64,000 nt of DNA from CAINVV01 sp963663675 (GTDB lineage: Bacteria; Bacteroidota; Bacteroidia; Bacteroidales; Prolixibacteraceae), in contig OY760498.1 in the NCBI GenBank assembly GCA_963663675.1, forward strand, positions 2,294,001 through 2,358,000. Reading direction: 5' to 3'. Positions 16,653 to 24,219 of this stretch are shown piece by piece. The notes below the pieces were generated by a model that was not told the DNA's origin, made no database searches, and saw only the letters and a list, made by a program, of their open reading frames with translations. A program made the translations under genes and the position numbers. The stretch's first letter is position 1; each line of letters starts with the position of its first letter.

Positions 16653-17870
16653 ATGAAAAAATTGGCCTCAATTCTGTATATTGTCGTATTTCTTTGCTCT
16701 TTCTCCTTTGCACAAGGAGTTACAAAGTGGCGGGGTACCAATTCGTCGGGTGTTTATACCGTAGAAAAACTGCTTCCACAATGGCCTGCTGAAGGGCCAA
16801 AGATCATCTGGTCATATGAAGGTATTGGACTGGGGTATTCATCCCCTGTAATTGCCAACAACAAGATATACGTCACAGGAATGGTTGAAGGACAAGCTAT
16901 TTTATTTATTCTCGATTTAAATGGCAAACAACTGCAACGTTTTCCATATGGTGTTGAATTTGTCCAGAGTTATCCCGGTTGCAGGTCTACCCCGACCATT
17001 GCAGGCGATCTTGCCTACCTGCTGACTGGGAACGGGAAACTCGTATGCATGGACCTCAAATCCGGCAAACCGGTTTGGGTAAAAGATTTTCTGACCCAAA
17101 TGGATGGATCCAATATCACCTGGGGCATAACTGAATCAATTGTGGTTGACGGGGAAAGACTTTTCTGCACTCCCGGTGGCAAAACAAACAATGTGATGTG
17201 CCTGAACAGCAAAACCGGCGAAACAATCTGGAATTGCTACGGTTTGGGAGAACTATCAGCCTATTGCACCCCTTTGCTTATAAATTTACCAACCCGGCAA
17301 CTACTTGTGACACACACTGCAAGCCACGTTTTAGGTATCGATGCCAGGATCGGTAAATTACTCTGGAGCTTTGAACATCCCAACGAGTGGTCTGTTCATC
17401 CCAACACTCCGATTTATAATGATGGTGCAATTTTTGTTTTCAGCGGATACGGGCAGGGAGCCGAGAAGCTAAAACTAAGCGCAGATGGTGGCTCCATTAC
17501 GAAAGAATATGCCGTAAAAAGTTTTGATAACAGGATAGGTGGCGCTGTATTGCTGAACGGCTTTGTGTATGGATCCGGGGATCAGTCTGACCGCGGGTGG
17601 CAGTGCATTGACTGGAAAACCGGTGAACAAAAATATTCCTCTACGATTTTTGGCAAGGGTACGGTAATTGCTGCCAATAACCAGCTGATCGGATATTCTG
17701 AAAAAGGAGAACTGTTTTTAGCCGATGCAAATCCTTCAGGTTTAAAAGTGAACGGAAAAACCAAGGTCACGATTGGCACTGATCAGCACTGGGCCCAACC
17801 TGTCATCGACAATGGTGTTTTGTATGTTAGACACGGAAAAGCCCTGATTGCCTATAAAATCTCTCAATAA
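16653..17870 (+). CDS. Exported PQQ-type beta-propeller protein (propeller 1)
   Basis: A secreted beta-propeller built from PQQ/BamB-like repeats. The signal peptide is residues 1-20 (ILYIVVFLCSFSFAQ). The mature protein opens with the WRGTNSSG motif that recurs, as (W/F)RG, at the start of every propeller in this cluster. Blades with the pattern GKLVCMDLKSGKPVW and SKTGETIWNCYG repeat through the 405 residues. I see no heme motif, no vicinal Cys pair and no Asp/Glu metal site of true quinoprotein dehydrogenases, so PQQ binding is not shown. Most relatives I recall are annotated BamB-like only because of the repeats. It is first in a same-strand series with the 412-residue paralogue 64 bases downstream. 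Confidence 0.88.
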   Translation: MKKLASILYIVVFLCSFSFAQGVTKWRGTNSSGVYTVEKLLPQWPAEGPKIIWSYEGIGLGYSSPVIANNKIYVTGMVEGQAILFILDLNGKQLQRFPYGVEFVQSYPGCRSTPTIAGDLAYLLTGNGKLVCMDLKSGKPVWVKDFLTQMDGSNITWGITESIVVDGERLFCTPGGKTNNVMCLNSKTGETIWNCYGLGELSAYCTPLLINLPTRQLLVTHTASHVLGIDARIGKLLWSFEHPNEWSVHPNTPIYNDGAIFVFSGYGQGAEKLKLSADGGSITKEYAVKSFDNRIGGAVLLNGFVYGSGDQSDRGWQCIDWKTGEQKYSSTIFGKGTVIAANNQLIGYSEKGELFLADANPSGLKVNGKTKVTIGTDQHWAQPVIDNGVLYVRHGKALIAYKISQ

Positions 17871-17934
17871 CTACAGTCTTGGATTTGATCCTGGAATTTC
17901 AGAAAATCATGTTAAATTATTAATATAACATTTT

Positions 17935-19173
17935 ATGAATAAGCTTTCTATAATCGTTGCACTTACCATTATGATCCTCAATGCAGGGGCTCAGCCAATT
18001 CAGTTCCGCGGACCTCAAAGAGACGGAAAGTTCCCTGATACAGGGCTGATGAAGAGCTGGCCTGTCGGCGGCCCCCAATTGTTGCTTAAAACTGAAGGTA
18101 TAGGAAAAGGATTTTCATCAGTTGTCGCCAAAGACTCGTATATTTTTGCTACCGGCATGAAAGATACCCTGGATTATCTCTCCTGCATCAATCCTGACGG
18201 AAGCATAAAATGGCAGGTTTCCTACGGCCGGTCCTGGGTGAAGTCTTTCCCTGATACAAGAGGCACACCAACTATCGACGAAAACCGCATTTATGTTGTC
18301 AGCGGAACCGGTGAACTAAGCTGTATCAGTGAGAAGGATGGCACTATTATGTGGAAGATTAATGTGGACAAAGATTACGGAGCTGACTGGCACAACTGGG
18401 GCGTATCCGAGTCACCGCTGGTCCTGGATAACAAAGTAATTGTCACTCCAAGTGGTTCCAGAACAACAGCCGTTGCATTTGATAAAATGACCGGCAAGTT
18501 GCTGTGGCAGAGCCCTTCTGCCGGAGGCCAGCGTTCCTACGCATCCCCATCCGTTTTCCAGTATGGAAAATTCAGGTTTGTACTGGCAGTTACCACCCAA
18601 TACCTGGTTGCAGTCGACCCTGAAACAGGCAATATTGCCTGGAAATACAAATATTATGACGAGAAAAAATACAAAGATCCCGGCCTGATCTGGACCAATA
18701 TTCCGACTTGTAAAGGACGCGACATCTTCCTCACCATGGGATATAATTATCACAATGTCATGCTTCAGATGAACGAGGATGGTACGGGTGTAACTGAAAA
18801 ATGGAGTAATGAGGTACTGGACAACCACCATCATGGTGTCATTGAGAAAGATGGGTATATTTACGGTTCAAACTGGGAAAACAACAGCAAAGGCAAATGG
18901 GTTTGCATGAACTGGGAGACTGGTGAGACCAAATATGAAACCGAATGGTTTACAAAAGGTGCTATTGTCTACGCGGACGGACTCCTCTATATCATGGAGG
19001 AGAAATCAGGAAACGTCGCATTGTTGAAACCCAACCCCGAAAAATTTGAAATCATCAGTTCTTTCAAACTCAATGGAGGTAGCGGACCATTCTGGGCTCA
19101 TCCATGGATTGCAAACGGCAAAATGTATTTGAGGCATGGCGATGTATTGTTTGTTTACAACATAAAAGCCTGA
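17935..19173 (+). CDS. Exported PQQ-type beta-propeller protein (propeller 2)
   Basis: A paralogue of the preceding gene with the same layout. The signal peptide is residues 1-19 (IIVALTIMILNAGAQ), followed by QFRGPQRDG, then blades such as GELSCISEKDGTIMW and DKMTGKLLW. The spacing of WHNWGVSESPLVLD matches TWGITESIVVDG in propeller 1, so the two arose by duplication. At 412 residues it is a single eight-bladed-size domain. It has no catalytic or heme motif. It was probably exported together with propeller 1 and acts in the periplasm or on the outer membrane. Confidence 0.88.
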   Translation: MNKLSIIVALTIMILNAGAQPIQFRGPQRDGKFPDTGLMKSWPVGGPQLLLKTEGIGKGFSSVVAKDSYIFATGMKDTLDYLSCINPDGSIKWQVSYGRSWVKSFPDTRGTPTIDENRIYVVSGTGELSCISEKDGTIMWKINVDKDYGADWHNWGVSESPLVLDNKVIVTPSGSRTTAVAFDKMTGKLLWQSPSAGGQRSYASPSVFQYGKFRFVLAVTTQYLVAVDPETGNIAWKYKYYDEKKYKDPGLIWTNIPTCKGRDIFLTMGYNYHNVMLQMNEDGTGVTEKWSNEVLDNHHHGVIEKDGYIYGSNWENNSKGKWVCMNWETGETKYETEWFTKGAIVYADGLLYIMEEKSGNVALLKPNPEKFEIISSFKLNGGSGPFWAHPWIANGKMYLRHGDVLFVYNIKA

Positions 19174-19377
19174 TAGATAGTGATTTGATCTCCATTGGTA
19201 ATATTTTCGTGCTTTTATTCCGATGGGTTCCGGCCCGGACGAATCCAGATATTACAATTTGCGGGCAGTAATTCTCGCTGAAAAAAGTCCAGGCATTCTG
19301 GAAGCCTGACATTTACAATAATTATTGAGTATTCACGGTAATCAGACAAACAATTTATTCATTCGTAATTAGCATTA

Positions 19378-19464
19378 TTAATTTGTTGAATATCAGAACG
19401 TACTCCTGAAACCACCGATGATTGTACATTCTATCTTGGGTAAGACAGTTCATGAAGGTTTCAC
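19378..19464 (+). repeat. Dispersed ~87-bp repeat, copy A
   Basis: Plus-strand copy of the family seen at 7802-7889 and 14967-15053. It begins TTAATTTGTTGAATATCAG and ends AGTTCATGAAGGTTTCAC (16 of 18 bases as in copy C). Its end is one base before a candidate promoter element of the 19484 gene. Confidence 0.7.
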
Positions 19465-19465
19465 A

Positions 19466-19473
19466 TAAATTTG
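19466..19473 (+). promoter_or_regulatory. Candidate -7 element upstream of propeller 3
   Basis: TAAATTTG fits TAnnTTTG. If used, transcription would begin within a few bases of the TTG at 19484, giving an almost leaderless mRNA. No -33 element at 19-21 bases is visible. Confidence 0.35.
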
Positions 19474-19483
19474 TAAAAGAAAA

Positions 19484-20899
19484 TTGAAAAAAGAGATACA
19501 ATACGCGATATGGCTGATCCTTGCCACTCTTGTGATACTACTGTTCTGGTGGTTATTAAAGGATCCGACCAGGATGTTTACTGAAAGCATACCCGGAGGA
19601 GACAATCGGGGTGTCGACTCTCTGGTAAGCCAAAATGTCAATATCGGGGAAAATTTTCAGCGTTTCGGTGATTCTCCGTCCGACTCAAAAGCGTCCTGGA
19701 CCAATTTCAGGGGGGTTAATTACGATAATATTTGTGTAAATTCCGTTCCGTTAAAGAATAGCTGGTCAGGAAATCAACCTGAAATCAACTGGTCTGTTGG
19801 ATTGGGTGAAGGTCATGCCGGAGCGGCAATTTACAATGGGAAGGTGTATGTCATGGACTATGATGAAGAAAAGCGGGAAGATGCTTTGCGGTGTTTTTCA
19901 CTCAAAGATGGGAAAGAGCTCTGGCGCCGCTCGTACCTGGTGAGCCTGAAAAGGAATCACGGTATGTCGCGGACCGTACCCGCGATTTCAGAGGAATATA
20001 TTGTAACAATCGGTCCTCGTTGTCATGTGATGTGTGTGAAGCGTGAATCGGGAGATCTCGTCTGGGGTTTGGATATGGTGAAGCAATTCAATACAGAAGT
20101 ACCACTCTGGTTCACAGGCCAGTGCCCGATGATTGATAATAACAGGGCCATCATTGCTCCGGGTGGAACTGCCATCATGGCGGCAGTGGACTGTGCCACA
20201 GGAAAAATCCTATGGGAAACACCCAATCCGGGGAACATGAAAATGTCACATTCTTCCATAATGCCCTGGACCTTTAAAGGCAAAAAAATGTATGTCTACA
20301 GTGCGGTAGGAGGCGTTATAGGTATTTCGGCTGAAGGTGCAGATGAAGGGAAGATACTTTGGCAGTCGTCGGCCTGGAATCACGCCGTTGTAGCTCCGGC
20401 ACCGGTCTGTTTCCCTGATGGAAAAATATTTTTGAGCGCCGGATATGGTGCCGGGAGTATGATGATCCAGGTTTCTCCTCCTGAAAATGGCTACACCGTT
20501 AAGGTGCTCAAAGAATACAGTCCGAAAAACGGTTTGGCCAGTGAACAGCAAACGCCTGTTGTCTGGAACGGACTGATTTACGGAATTGAGCCCAAGGATG
20601 CCGGCCCATTGCGCAACCAATTGATATGTGTCAGTCCGGAAGATGTGACAAAAATTATCTGGTCTTCAGGCAAGGATGGCCGGTTCGGACTGGGTCCCTA
20701 CCTGATTGCAGACAATAAAATGTTCGTACTGAGCGATGACGGCACGCTGACCATGTTAAAACCGGACGGCAAAAAATATATTCAGCTGGCGCAGAAAAAG
20801 CTCTTTGACGGTAATGATGCATGGGGCCCGATGGCTATTGCAGACGGAAAGTTGGTTCTCAGGGATTCAAAAACAATGTATTGCGTAACTTTAAACTGA
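19484..20899 (+). CDS. Membrane-anchored PQQ-type beta-propeller (propeller 3)
   Basis: A beta-propeller with an N-terminal membrane anchor (residues 6-26, AIWLILATLVILLFWWLLK) rather than a cleaved signal. A linker rich in Ser, Asp and Asn (30-75) leads to NFRGVNYDN, the (W/F)RG opening shared by the cluster. Blades then run to the end, for example DALRCFSLKDGKELW and CATGKILWET. The start is TTG at 19484, because no in-frame ATG exists before Met32 and the anchor would be lost. The protein probably sits on the periplasmic face of the inner membrane. No heme or metal site is seen. The NHL-repeat gene follows after 48 bases. Confidence 0.83.
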   Translation: MKKEIQYAIWLILATLVILLFWWLLKDPTRMFTESIPGGDNRGVDSLVSQNVNIGENFQRFGDSPSDSKASWTNFRGVNYDNICVNSVPLKNSWSGNQPEINWSVGLGEGHAGAAIYNGKVYVMDYDEEKREDALRCFSLKDGKELWRRSYLVSLKRNHGMSRTVPAISEEYIVTIGPRCHVMCVKRESGDLVWGLDMVKQFNTEVPLWFTGQCPMIDNNRAIIAPGGTAIMAAVDCATGKILWETPNPGNMKMSHSSIMPWTFKGKKMYVYSAVGGVIGISAEGADEGKILWQSSAWNHAVVAPAPVCFPDGKIFLSAGYGAGSMMIQVSPPENGYTVKVLKEYSPKNGLASEQQTPVVWNGLIYGIEPKDAGPLRNQLICVSPEDVTKIIWSSGKDGRFGLGPYLIADNKMFVLSDDGTLTMLKPDGKKYIQLAQKKLFDGNDAWGPMAIADGKLVLRDSKTMYCVTLN

Positions 20900-20947
20900 G
20901 AGTTTCGGAAATAACCCCGTTTTAACAGTTAACTAAATCATTTTCAG

Positions 20948-21910
20948 ATGAACAGGAAACAGGTTAATATCGTTTTGATCATTTTGTCACTTGCCATAGT
21001 TTTCATTATTGCAAAGGATTTTGTTGGGAAGAAAGCAGGGAAAAATATTGAAAATCCCTATAAATACGATGTGGATGAATACAGGAAAGTTGATACAACT
21101 ACTGTATTGTACAAGGAGGTCATTACTTTTCCCGTCAATGAGGAAATGCTTGCAGGTATTGCTGTATCAGGAAAACTGATTTATATCGTAACTATAAAAA
21201 ATCTCCTGACATTTAATTATTCAGGGAAAGAACTGGCCAGGGTTGAACTGCAGGATACCGCCAACTGCATAACCACCGGGCCAAACAATACCATCTGGAT
21301 CGGTATGCTGCATTCAGTATCTTCGTTTGATCAAAAGGGAAATCTTCTTAACAAATGGAAATCTTTTGGCGAGCGTTCTGTAATTACTTCCCTCGCCGTA
21401 ACTGATAAGGCTGTTTATGTGGCCGATGCGGGCAACAGAATTGTATACCAGTGCAATACGAATGGTGACGTCCTGTTAAAAATTGGTGAAAAAAATGAAC
21501 TCAAAGGAGTCCCCGGATATATCATTCCTAGTCCGTATTTAGACCTGGCCATCGATGACAGCGGTTTTTTATGGGTAGCCAACACTGGCCGTCATAGTCT
21601 TGAAAATTACAATAAGGATGGATCAATTCGCACATCCTGGGGAAAAGCATCCCTGAAAATTGACGGATTCTGCGGATGCTGCAATCCTGCAGAATTCACT
21701 ATCCTCCCGGATAATTCCTTTATAACCAGCGAGAAAGGGATGCCTCGCATTAAACTTTATGATCAGCATGGAGTATTTAAAGGAATTGTCGCTTCGCCCG
21801 ATATGTTCGACAATGGCTTCCACGCACCTGACGTTACCGTCGATGCGGAAGAAAGAATACTGGCACTTGATTACGACAGGAAACAGGTAAAAATTTTTGA
21901 AAAAAAATAA
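20948..21910 (+). CDS. Membrane-anchored NHL-repeat beta-propeller with CxCC motif
   Basis: A six-bladed NHL-type propeller on an N-terminal anchor (VNIVLIILSLAIVFIIA, residues 6-22). NHL-like strands include VYVADAGNRIVYQ, LWVANTGRHSLENY and ILALDYDRKQVKIF. The motif GFCGCCNPAEF (near residue 240) places three Cys in a CxCC arrangement just before FTILPDNSFITSEKG. These Cys could bind a metal or cluster or form a disulfide; I have seen a similar motif in NHL proteins next to ferredoxin genes, from memory only. One base separates its stop from the next ATG, so the downstream Tat genes are probably translationally coupled. Confidence 0.83.
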   Translation: MNRKQVNIVLIILSLAIVFIIAKDFVGKKAGKNIENPYKYDVDEYRKVDTTTVLYKEVITFPVNEEMLAGIAVSGKLIYIVTIKNLLTFNYSGKELARVELQDTANCITTGPNNTIWIGMLHSVSSFDQKGNLLNKWKSFGERSVITSLAVTDKAVYVADAGNRIVYQCNTNGDVLLKIGEKNELKGVPGYIIPSPYLDLAIDDSGFLWVANTGRHSLENYNKDGSIRTSWGKASLKIDGFCGCCNPAEFTILPDNSFITSEKGMPRIKLYDQHGVFKGIVASPDMFDNGFHAPDVTVDAEERILALDYDRKQVKIFEKK

Positions 21911-21911
21911 G

Positions 21912-22139
21912 ATGAGTACAGACAGAAGGGATTTTTTCAGAAAAATAGGGCAAATAAGTTGTCTTTCCGTTATCATAGGAGGTACTGGATACTTGATCTC
22001 CGGGAACAGGATAAGTCTGAATGACTGCGGTGCAAGTCAGTTATGTAATCAATGTAAGAAAAACGAAACCTGTTCACTGGATGCTGCCAGGGAACATAGA
22101 AAAAATTCAAACCCTGCATTAAGTACAAAGAATAAGTAA
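21912..22139 (+). CDS. Small Tat-targeted Cys-rich protein
   Basis: A 75-residue protein not assignable to a named family. It begins with a twin-arginine motif (TDRRDFFRK, residues 3-11) and a hydrophobic stretch (IGQISCLSVIIGGTGYLI), so it should be exported folded or remain anchored by that helix. The remaining 45 residues hold four Cys as C39-x5-C45-x2-C48-x5-C54, then a Lys/Asn-rich tail. The Cys spacing could bind one Fe-S cluster or metal ion. I chose the ATG at 21912; a TTG at 21897 would overlap the NHL gene and displace the Tat motif. It ends one base before the next ATG, in a tight coupling with the Tat ferredoxin. Confidence 0.72.
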   Translation: MSTDRRDFFRKIGQISCLSVIIGGTGYLISGNRISLNDCGASQLCNQCKKNETCSLDAAREHRKNSNPALSTKNK

Positions 22140-22140
22140 A

Positions 22141-22728
22141 ATGGCAGAGAAGCTGGAACCGAAGAACAATGACAGGCGCAAGTTCATCCGGAGCGGGATG
22201 CAACTGGCTCTTGCAGGTACGCTGATTGGCGTATCCGGCATGTCGATTTTACGGTCGACAGCCAAAGGTATGGTATGGCAGATCGACCCTTTTAAATGTG
22301 TGCAGTGCGGCCGTTGCGCCACGGAATGCGTTATGATGCCTTCTGCGGTAAAATGTGTCCATGCATACAATCTATGTGGCTATTGTGACCTGTGTGGCGG
22401 ATACCTGAAACCGGATCCGAATGCCAGGAGTACTGCTGCCGAGAACCAATTGTGCCCGACAGCAGCCATACAGAGAAAGTACATTGAAGATCCGTACTAT
22501 GAATATGTCATCGATGAATCACTTTGCATCGGGTGCGCCAAATGCGTTGCCGGCTGCACCTCATTCGGAAACGGATCCCTGCATCTTCAGATTCGCCACG
22601 ACCGTTGCAAAAACTGCAATGAATGTGCCATCGCCCGTGTTTGCCCGGCAGAGGCATTCAGCCGCGTACCTGCTGATAAGCCTTATATGATCAAGGGAGG
22701 TTGGAAAAAGGAGGAGAAGAAAGGATGA
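22141..22728 (+). CDS. Tat-exported polyferredoxin (NapG/NrfC-like)
   Basis: A periplasmic electron carrier predicted to bind about four [4Fe-4S] clusters. A Tat signal has NDRRKFIR (10-17) and a hydrophobic core LALAGTLIGVSGMSIL. Seventeen Cys follow: C53, C56, C59, C63; C72, C79, C82, C85; C105; C129, C132, C135, C139; C156, C159, C162, C168. The 195-residue length and Tat signal resemble NapG and related maturation or electron-transfer ferredoxins that work with NapH-type membrane proteins, and such a gene lies directly downstream. Its TGA stop falls inside the first unit of the heptamer repeat. Confidence 0.88.
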   Translation: MAEKLEPKNNDRRKFIRSGMQLALAGTLIGVSGMSILRSTAKGMVWQIDPFKCVQCGRCATECVMMPSAVKCVHAYNLCGYCDLCGGYLKPDPNARSTAAENQLCPTAAIQRKYIEDPYYEYVIDESLCIGCAKCVAGCTSFGNGSLHLQIRHDRCKNCNECAIARVCPAEAFSRVPADKPYMIKGGWKKEEKKG

Positions 22729-22801
22729 GTTATGAGTTATGAGTTATGAGTTATGAGTTATGAGTTATGAGTTATGAGTTATGAGTTATGAGTTATGAGT
22801 T
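22725..22801. repeat. Heptamer tandem repeat (ATGAGTT) x11
   Basis: Eleven perfect consecutive copies of ATGAGTT. The first unit contains the TGA stop of the Tat ferredoxin (22726-22728) and the twelfth ATG (22802) opens the next reading frame. Because seven is not a multiple of three, ATG occurs in all frames, and each ATG is followed by a TGA five codons later. Every unit carries the overlapping ATGA. Similar heptamers occur at 24106-24140 and, reversed, at 50457-50484. Confidence 0.97.
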
Positions 22802-22837
22802 ATGGAATTGGATTTGAAAGATTATGCATTAAATAAG

Positions 22838-24103
22838 ATGATCCGACATATTAAATATATATTGCTTTTACTGGTGTTCACCGTAAGTTCTTCTACCCTG
22901 ATGGCTGCGGAAGCACAGCAGAGATTTCCAAAACCGGAATTTGCAACGGGATATGCCCAGCCCAATACAACGGCTCCAGGTGCCAGGTTTCTGACGCTGG
23001 AATACCTGGATGTATTGGTATTACTGGCAGTTCTGTCGGTTCTGACCTGGTTTGTACTGAAGAAACGTTCCAGGAGAGGGGTCTTCTGGACTTCCATATT
23101 TTCGCTCCTTTATTTCGGGTTTTATCGCGAAGGCTGTATCTGTTCAATTGGTTCCATCCAGAATATCGTGCTTGGAATTGTCGATCCAACGTACACAATT
23201 CCGGTTACCGCCGTCCTGTTTTTCCTTATCCCCCTTGTACTGGCGCTTTTTGCAGGCCGGATATTCTGTGCAGGTGCCTGTCCGCTTGGAGCCATACAGG
23301 ATTTATTCCTGATTAAACCCATTGAACTACCCAAATGGATACAAAAAGTTCTCGGCATAATTCCGTTTCTTTACCTGGGGTTAGCAGTATTATACGCTGC
23401 TACCAAATCAGAGTTTATCATTTGCAGATATGATCCTTTTGTAGGTTTTTTCAGGCTGGATGCCCCTTTCCATATGTTGGTCCTGGGCAGCCTGTTTCTG
23501 TTGACAGGAATATTTGTTGCGCGTCCCTATTGCAGATTCTTCTGTCCTTACAGCGTTTTGCTTGGATGGATGTCGAGATTCTCATCCAAACACATGACCA
23601 TAACCCCCTCAGCATGTATCCAATGTAAACTGTGCGCCAACTCCTGTCCTTTCGGAGCTATTGATGAACCAGTTGTAGAATCAGGCAAACGCCGCACCAA
23701 TGTGAGAAGAATAATGACCTATTTCATTGTTCTTCCATTGTGGATTGGCATTGGAGGATTTGCAGGCTCTAAAATGCATGTTCCTTTGTCGGGTTTCAAC
23801 CGTACCGTCTATCTTGCCGATCTGATCATCGAACATCCGGAAGTTAAAAATGATCCCAACAACATAGATGTCAGAACTTTTATGAGCTCCGGAAAATCTA
23901 CAGAACAGCTTATTTCTGAAGCAGTTGCCATTCGGAAGCAATTTTATACCGGGGGATGGATCCTGGGCGGTTTTATCGGATTGATTATCGGAACCAGTCT
24001 CATCGGATTGTCTGTCTTCAGAAAAAGAGAAGACTGGGAACCAAATAAAACCAATTGTCTGAGCTGTGCGAGGTGCATGAGCTATTGTCCGGTCAAGGAG
24101 TGA
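22838..24103 (+). CDS. Membrane polyferredoxin of NapH/NosR type
   Basis: An inner-membrane Fe-S protein expected to pass electrons between quinol or cytoplasmic carriers and the periplasmic ferredoxin. From the ATG at 22838 it starts with a signal-like helix (YILLLLVFTVSSSTLMA); an upstream ATG at 22802, directly after the heptamer repeat, would add 12 residues. About six further membrane helices follow. Cys motifs are GCICSIG, FCAGACPLGA, CRFFCPYS (the CX3CP pair of NapH/NosR), a full [4Fe-4S] set CIQCKLCANSCPFGA, and a last set CLSCARCMSYCP lying six residues or fewer from the C-terminus. It lacks the FMN-binding domain of NosR. Flanked by heptamer arrays on both sides. Confidence 0.87.
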   Translation: MIRHIKYILLLLVFTVSSSTLMAAEAQQRFPKPEFATGYAQPNTTAPGARFLTLEYLDVLVLLAVLSVLTWFVLKKRSRRGVFWTSIFSLLYFGFYREGCICSIGSIQNIVLGIVDPTYTIPVTAVLFFLIPLVLALFAGRIFCAGACPLGAIQDLFLIKPIELPKWIQKVLGIIPFLYLGLAVLYAATKSEFIICRYDPFVGFFRLDAPFHMLVLGSLFLLTGIFVARPYCRFFCPYSVLLGWMSRFSSKHMTITPSACIQCKLCANSCPFGAIDEPVVESGKRRTNVRRIMTYFIVLPLWIGIGGFAGSKMHVPLSGFNRTVYLADLIIEHPEVKNDPNNIDVRTFMSSGKSTEQLISEAVAIRKQFYTGGWILGGFIGLIIGTSLIGLSVFRKREDWEPNKTNCLSCARCMSYCPVKE

Positions 24104-24105
24104 AA

Positions 24106-24140
24106 ATGAATTAGAAGTTAAGAGTAATGAATTTTGAATG
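24106..24140. repeat. Decayed heptamer array
   Basis: Five 7-base units in register (ATGAATT, AGAAGTT, AAGAGTA, ATGAATT, TTGAATG) begin two bases after the stop of the NapH-like gene. They look like a degenerate relative of the perfect ATGAGTT array upstream of the same gene. Confidence 0.5.
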
Positions 24141-24219
24141 AGCATGGTGCCTGGAAAAGGGAAAAGGGACTGCATTGTGATAAAATATTTCTAAATAAAA
24201 GTGAACTGAAATAAAGGTT

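Larger units (their letters stand above)
19174..19483. other. Intergenic region within the propeller cluster
   Basis: A 310-base stretch without a supported ORF. Its right third is copy A of the dispersed ~87-bp repeat (19378-19464), followed at once by a -7-like TAAATTTG (19466-19473). The left part holds nothing I can name. Confidence 0.7.

Noticed and set aside
18412..18834. 140-codon minus-strand frame inside propeller 2
   Set aside because: Antisense to a conserved beta-propeller, with no promoter or recognisable domain.
22725..22801. CRISPR array
   Set aside because: The units are seven bases with no spacers; it is a simple tandem repeat.
22802..22837. Upstream ATG as the start of the membrane ferredoxin
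   Set aside because: It is possible, but the ATG at 22838 gives a standard signal-like N-terminus while the 22802 start adds an acidic stretch fused to the repeat; mentioned as an alternative.
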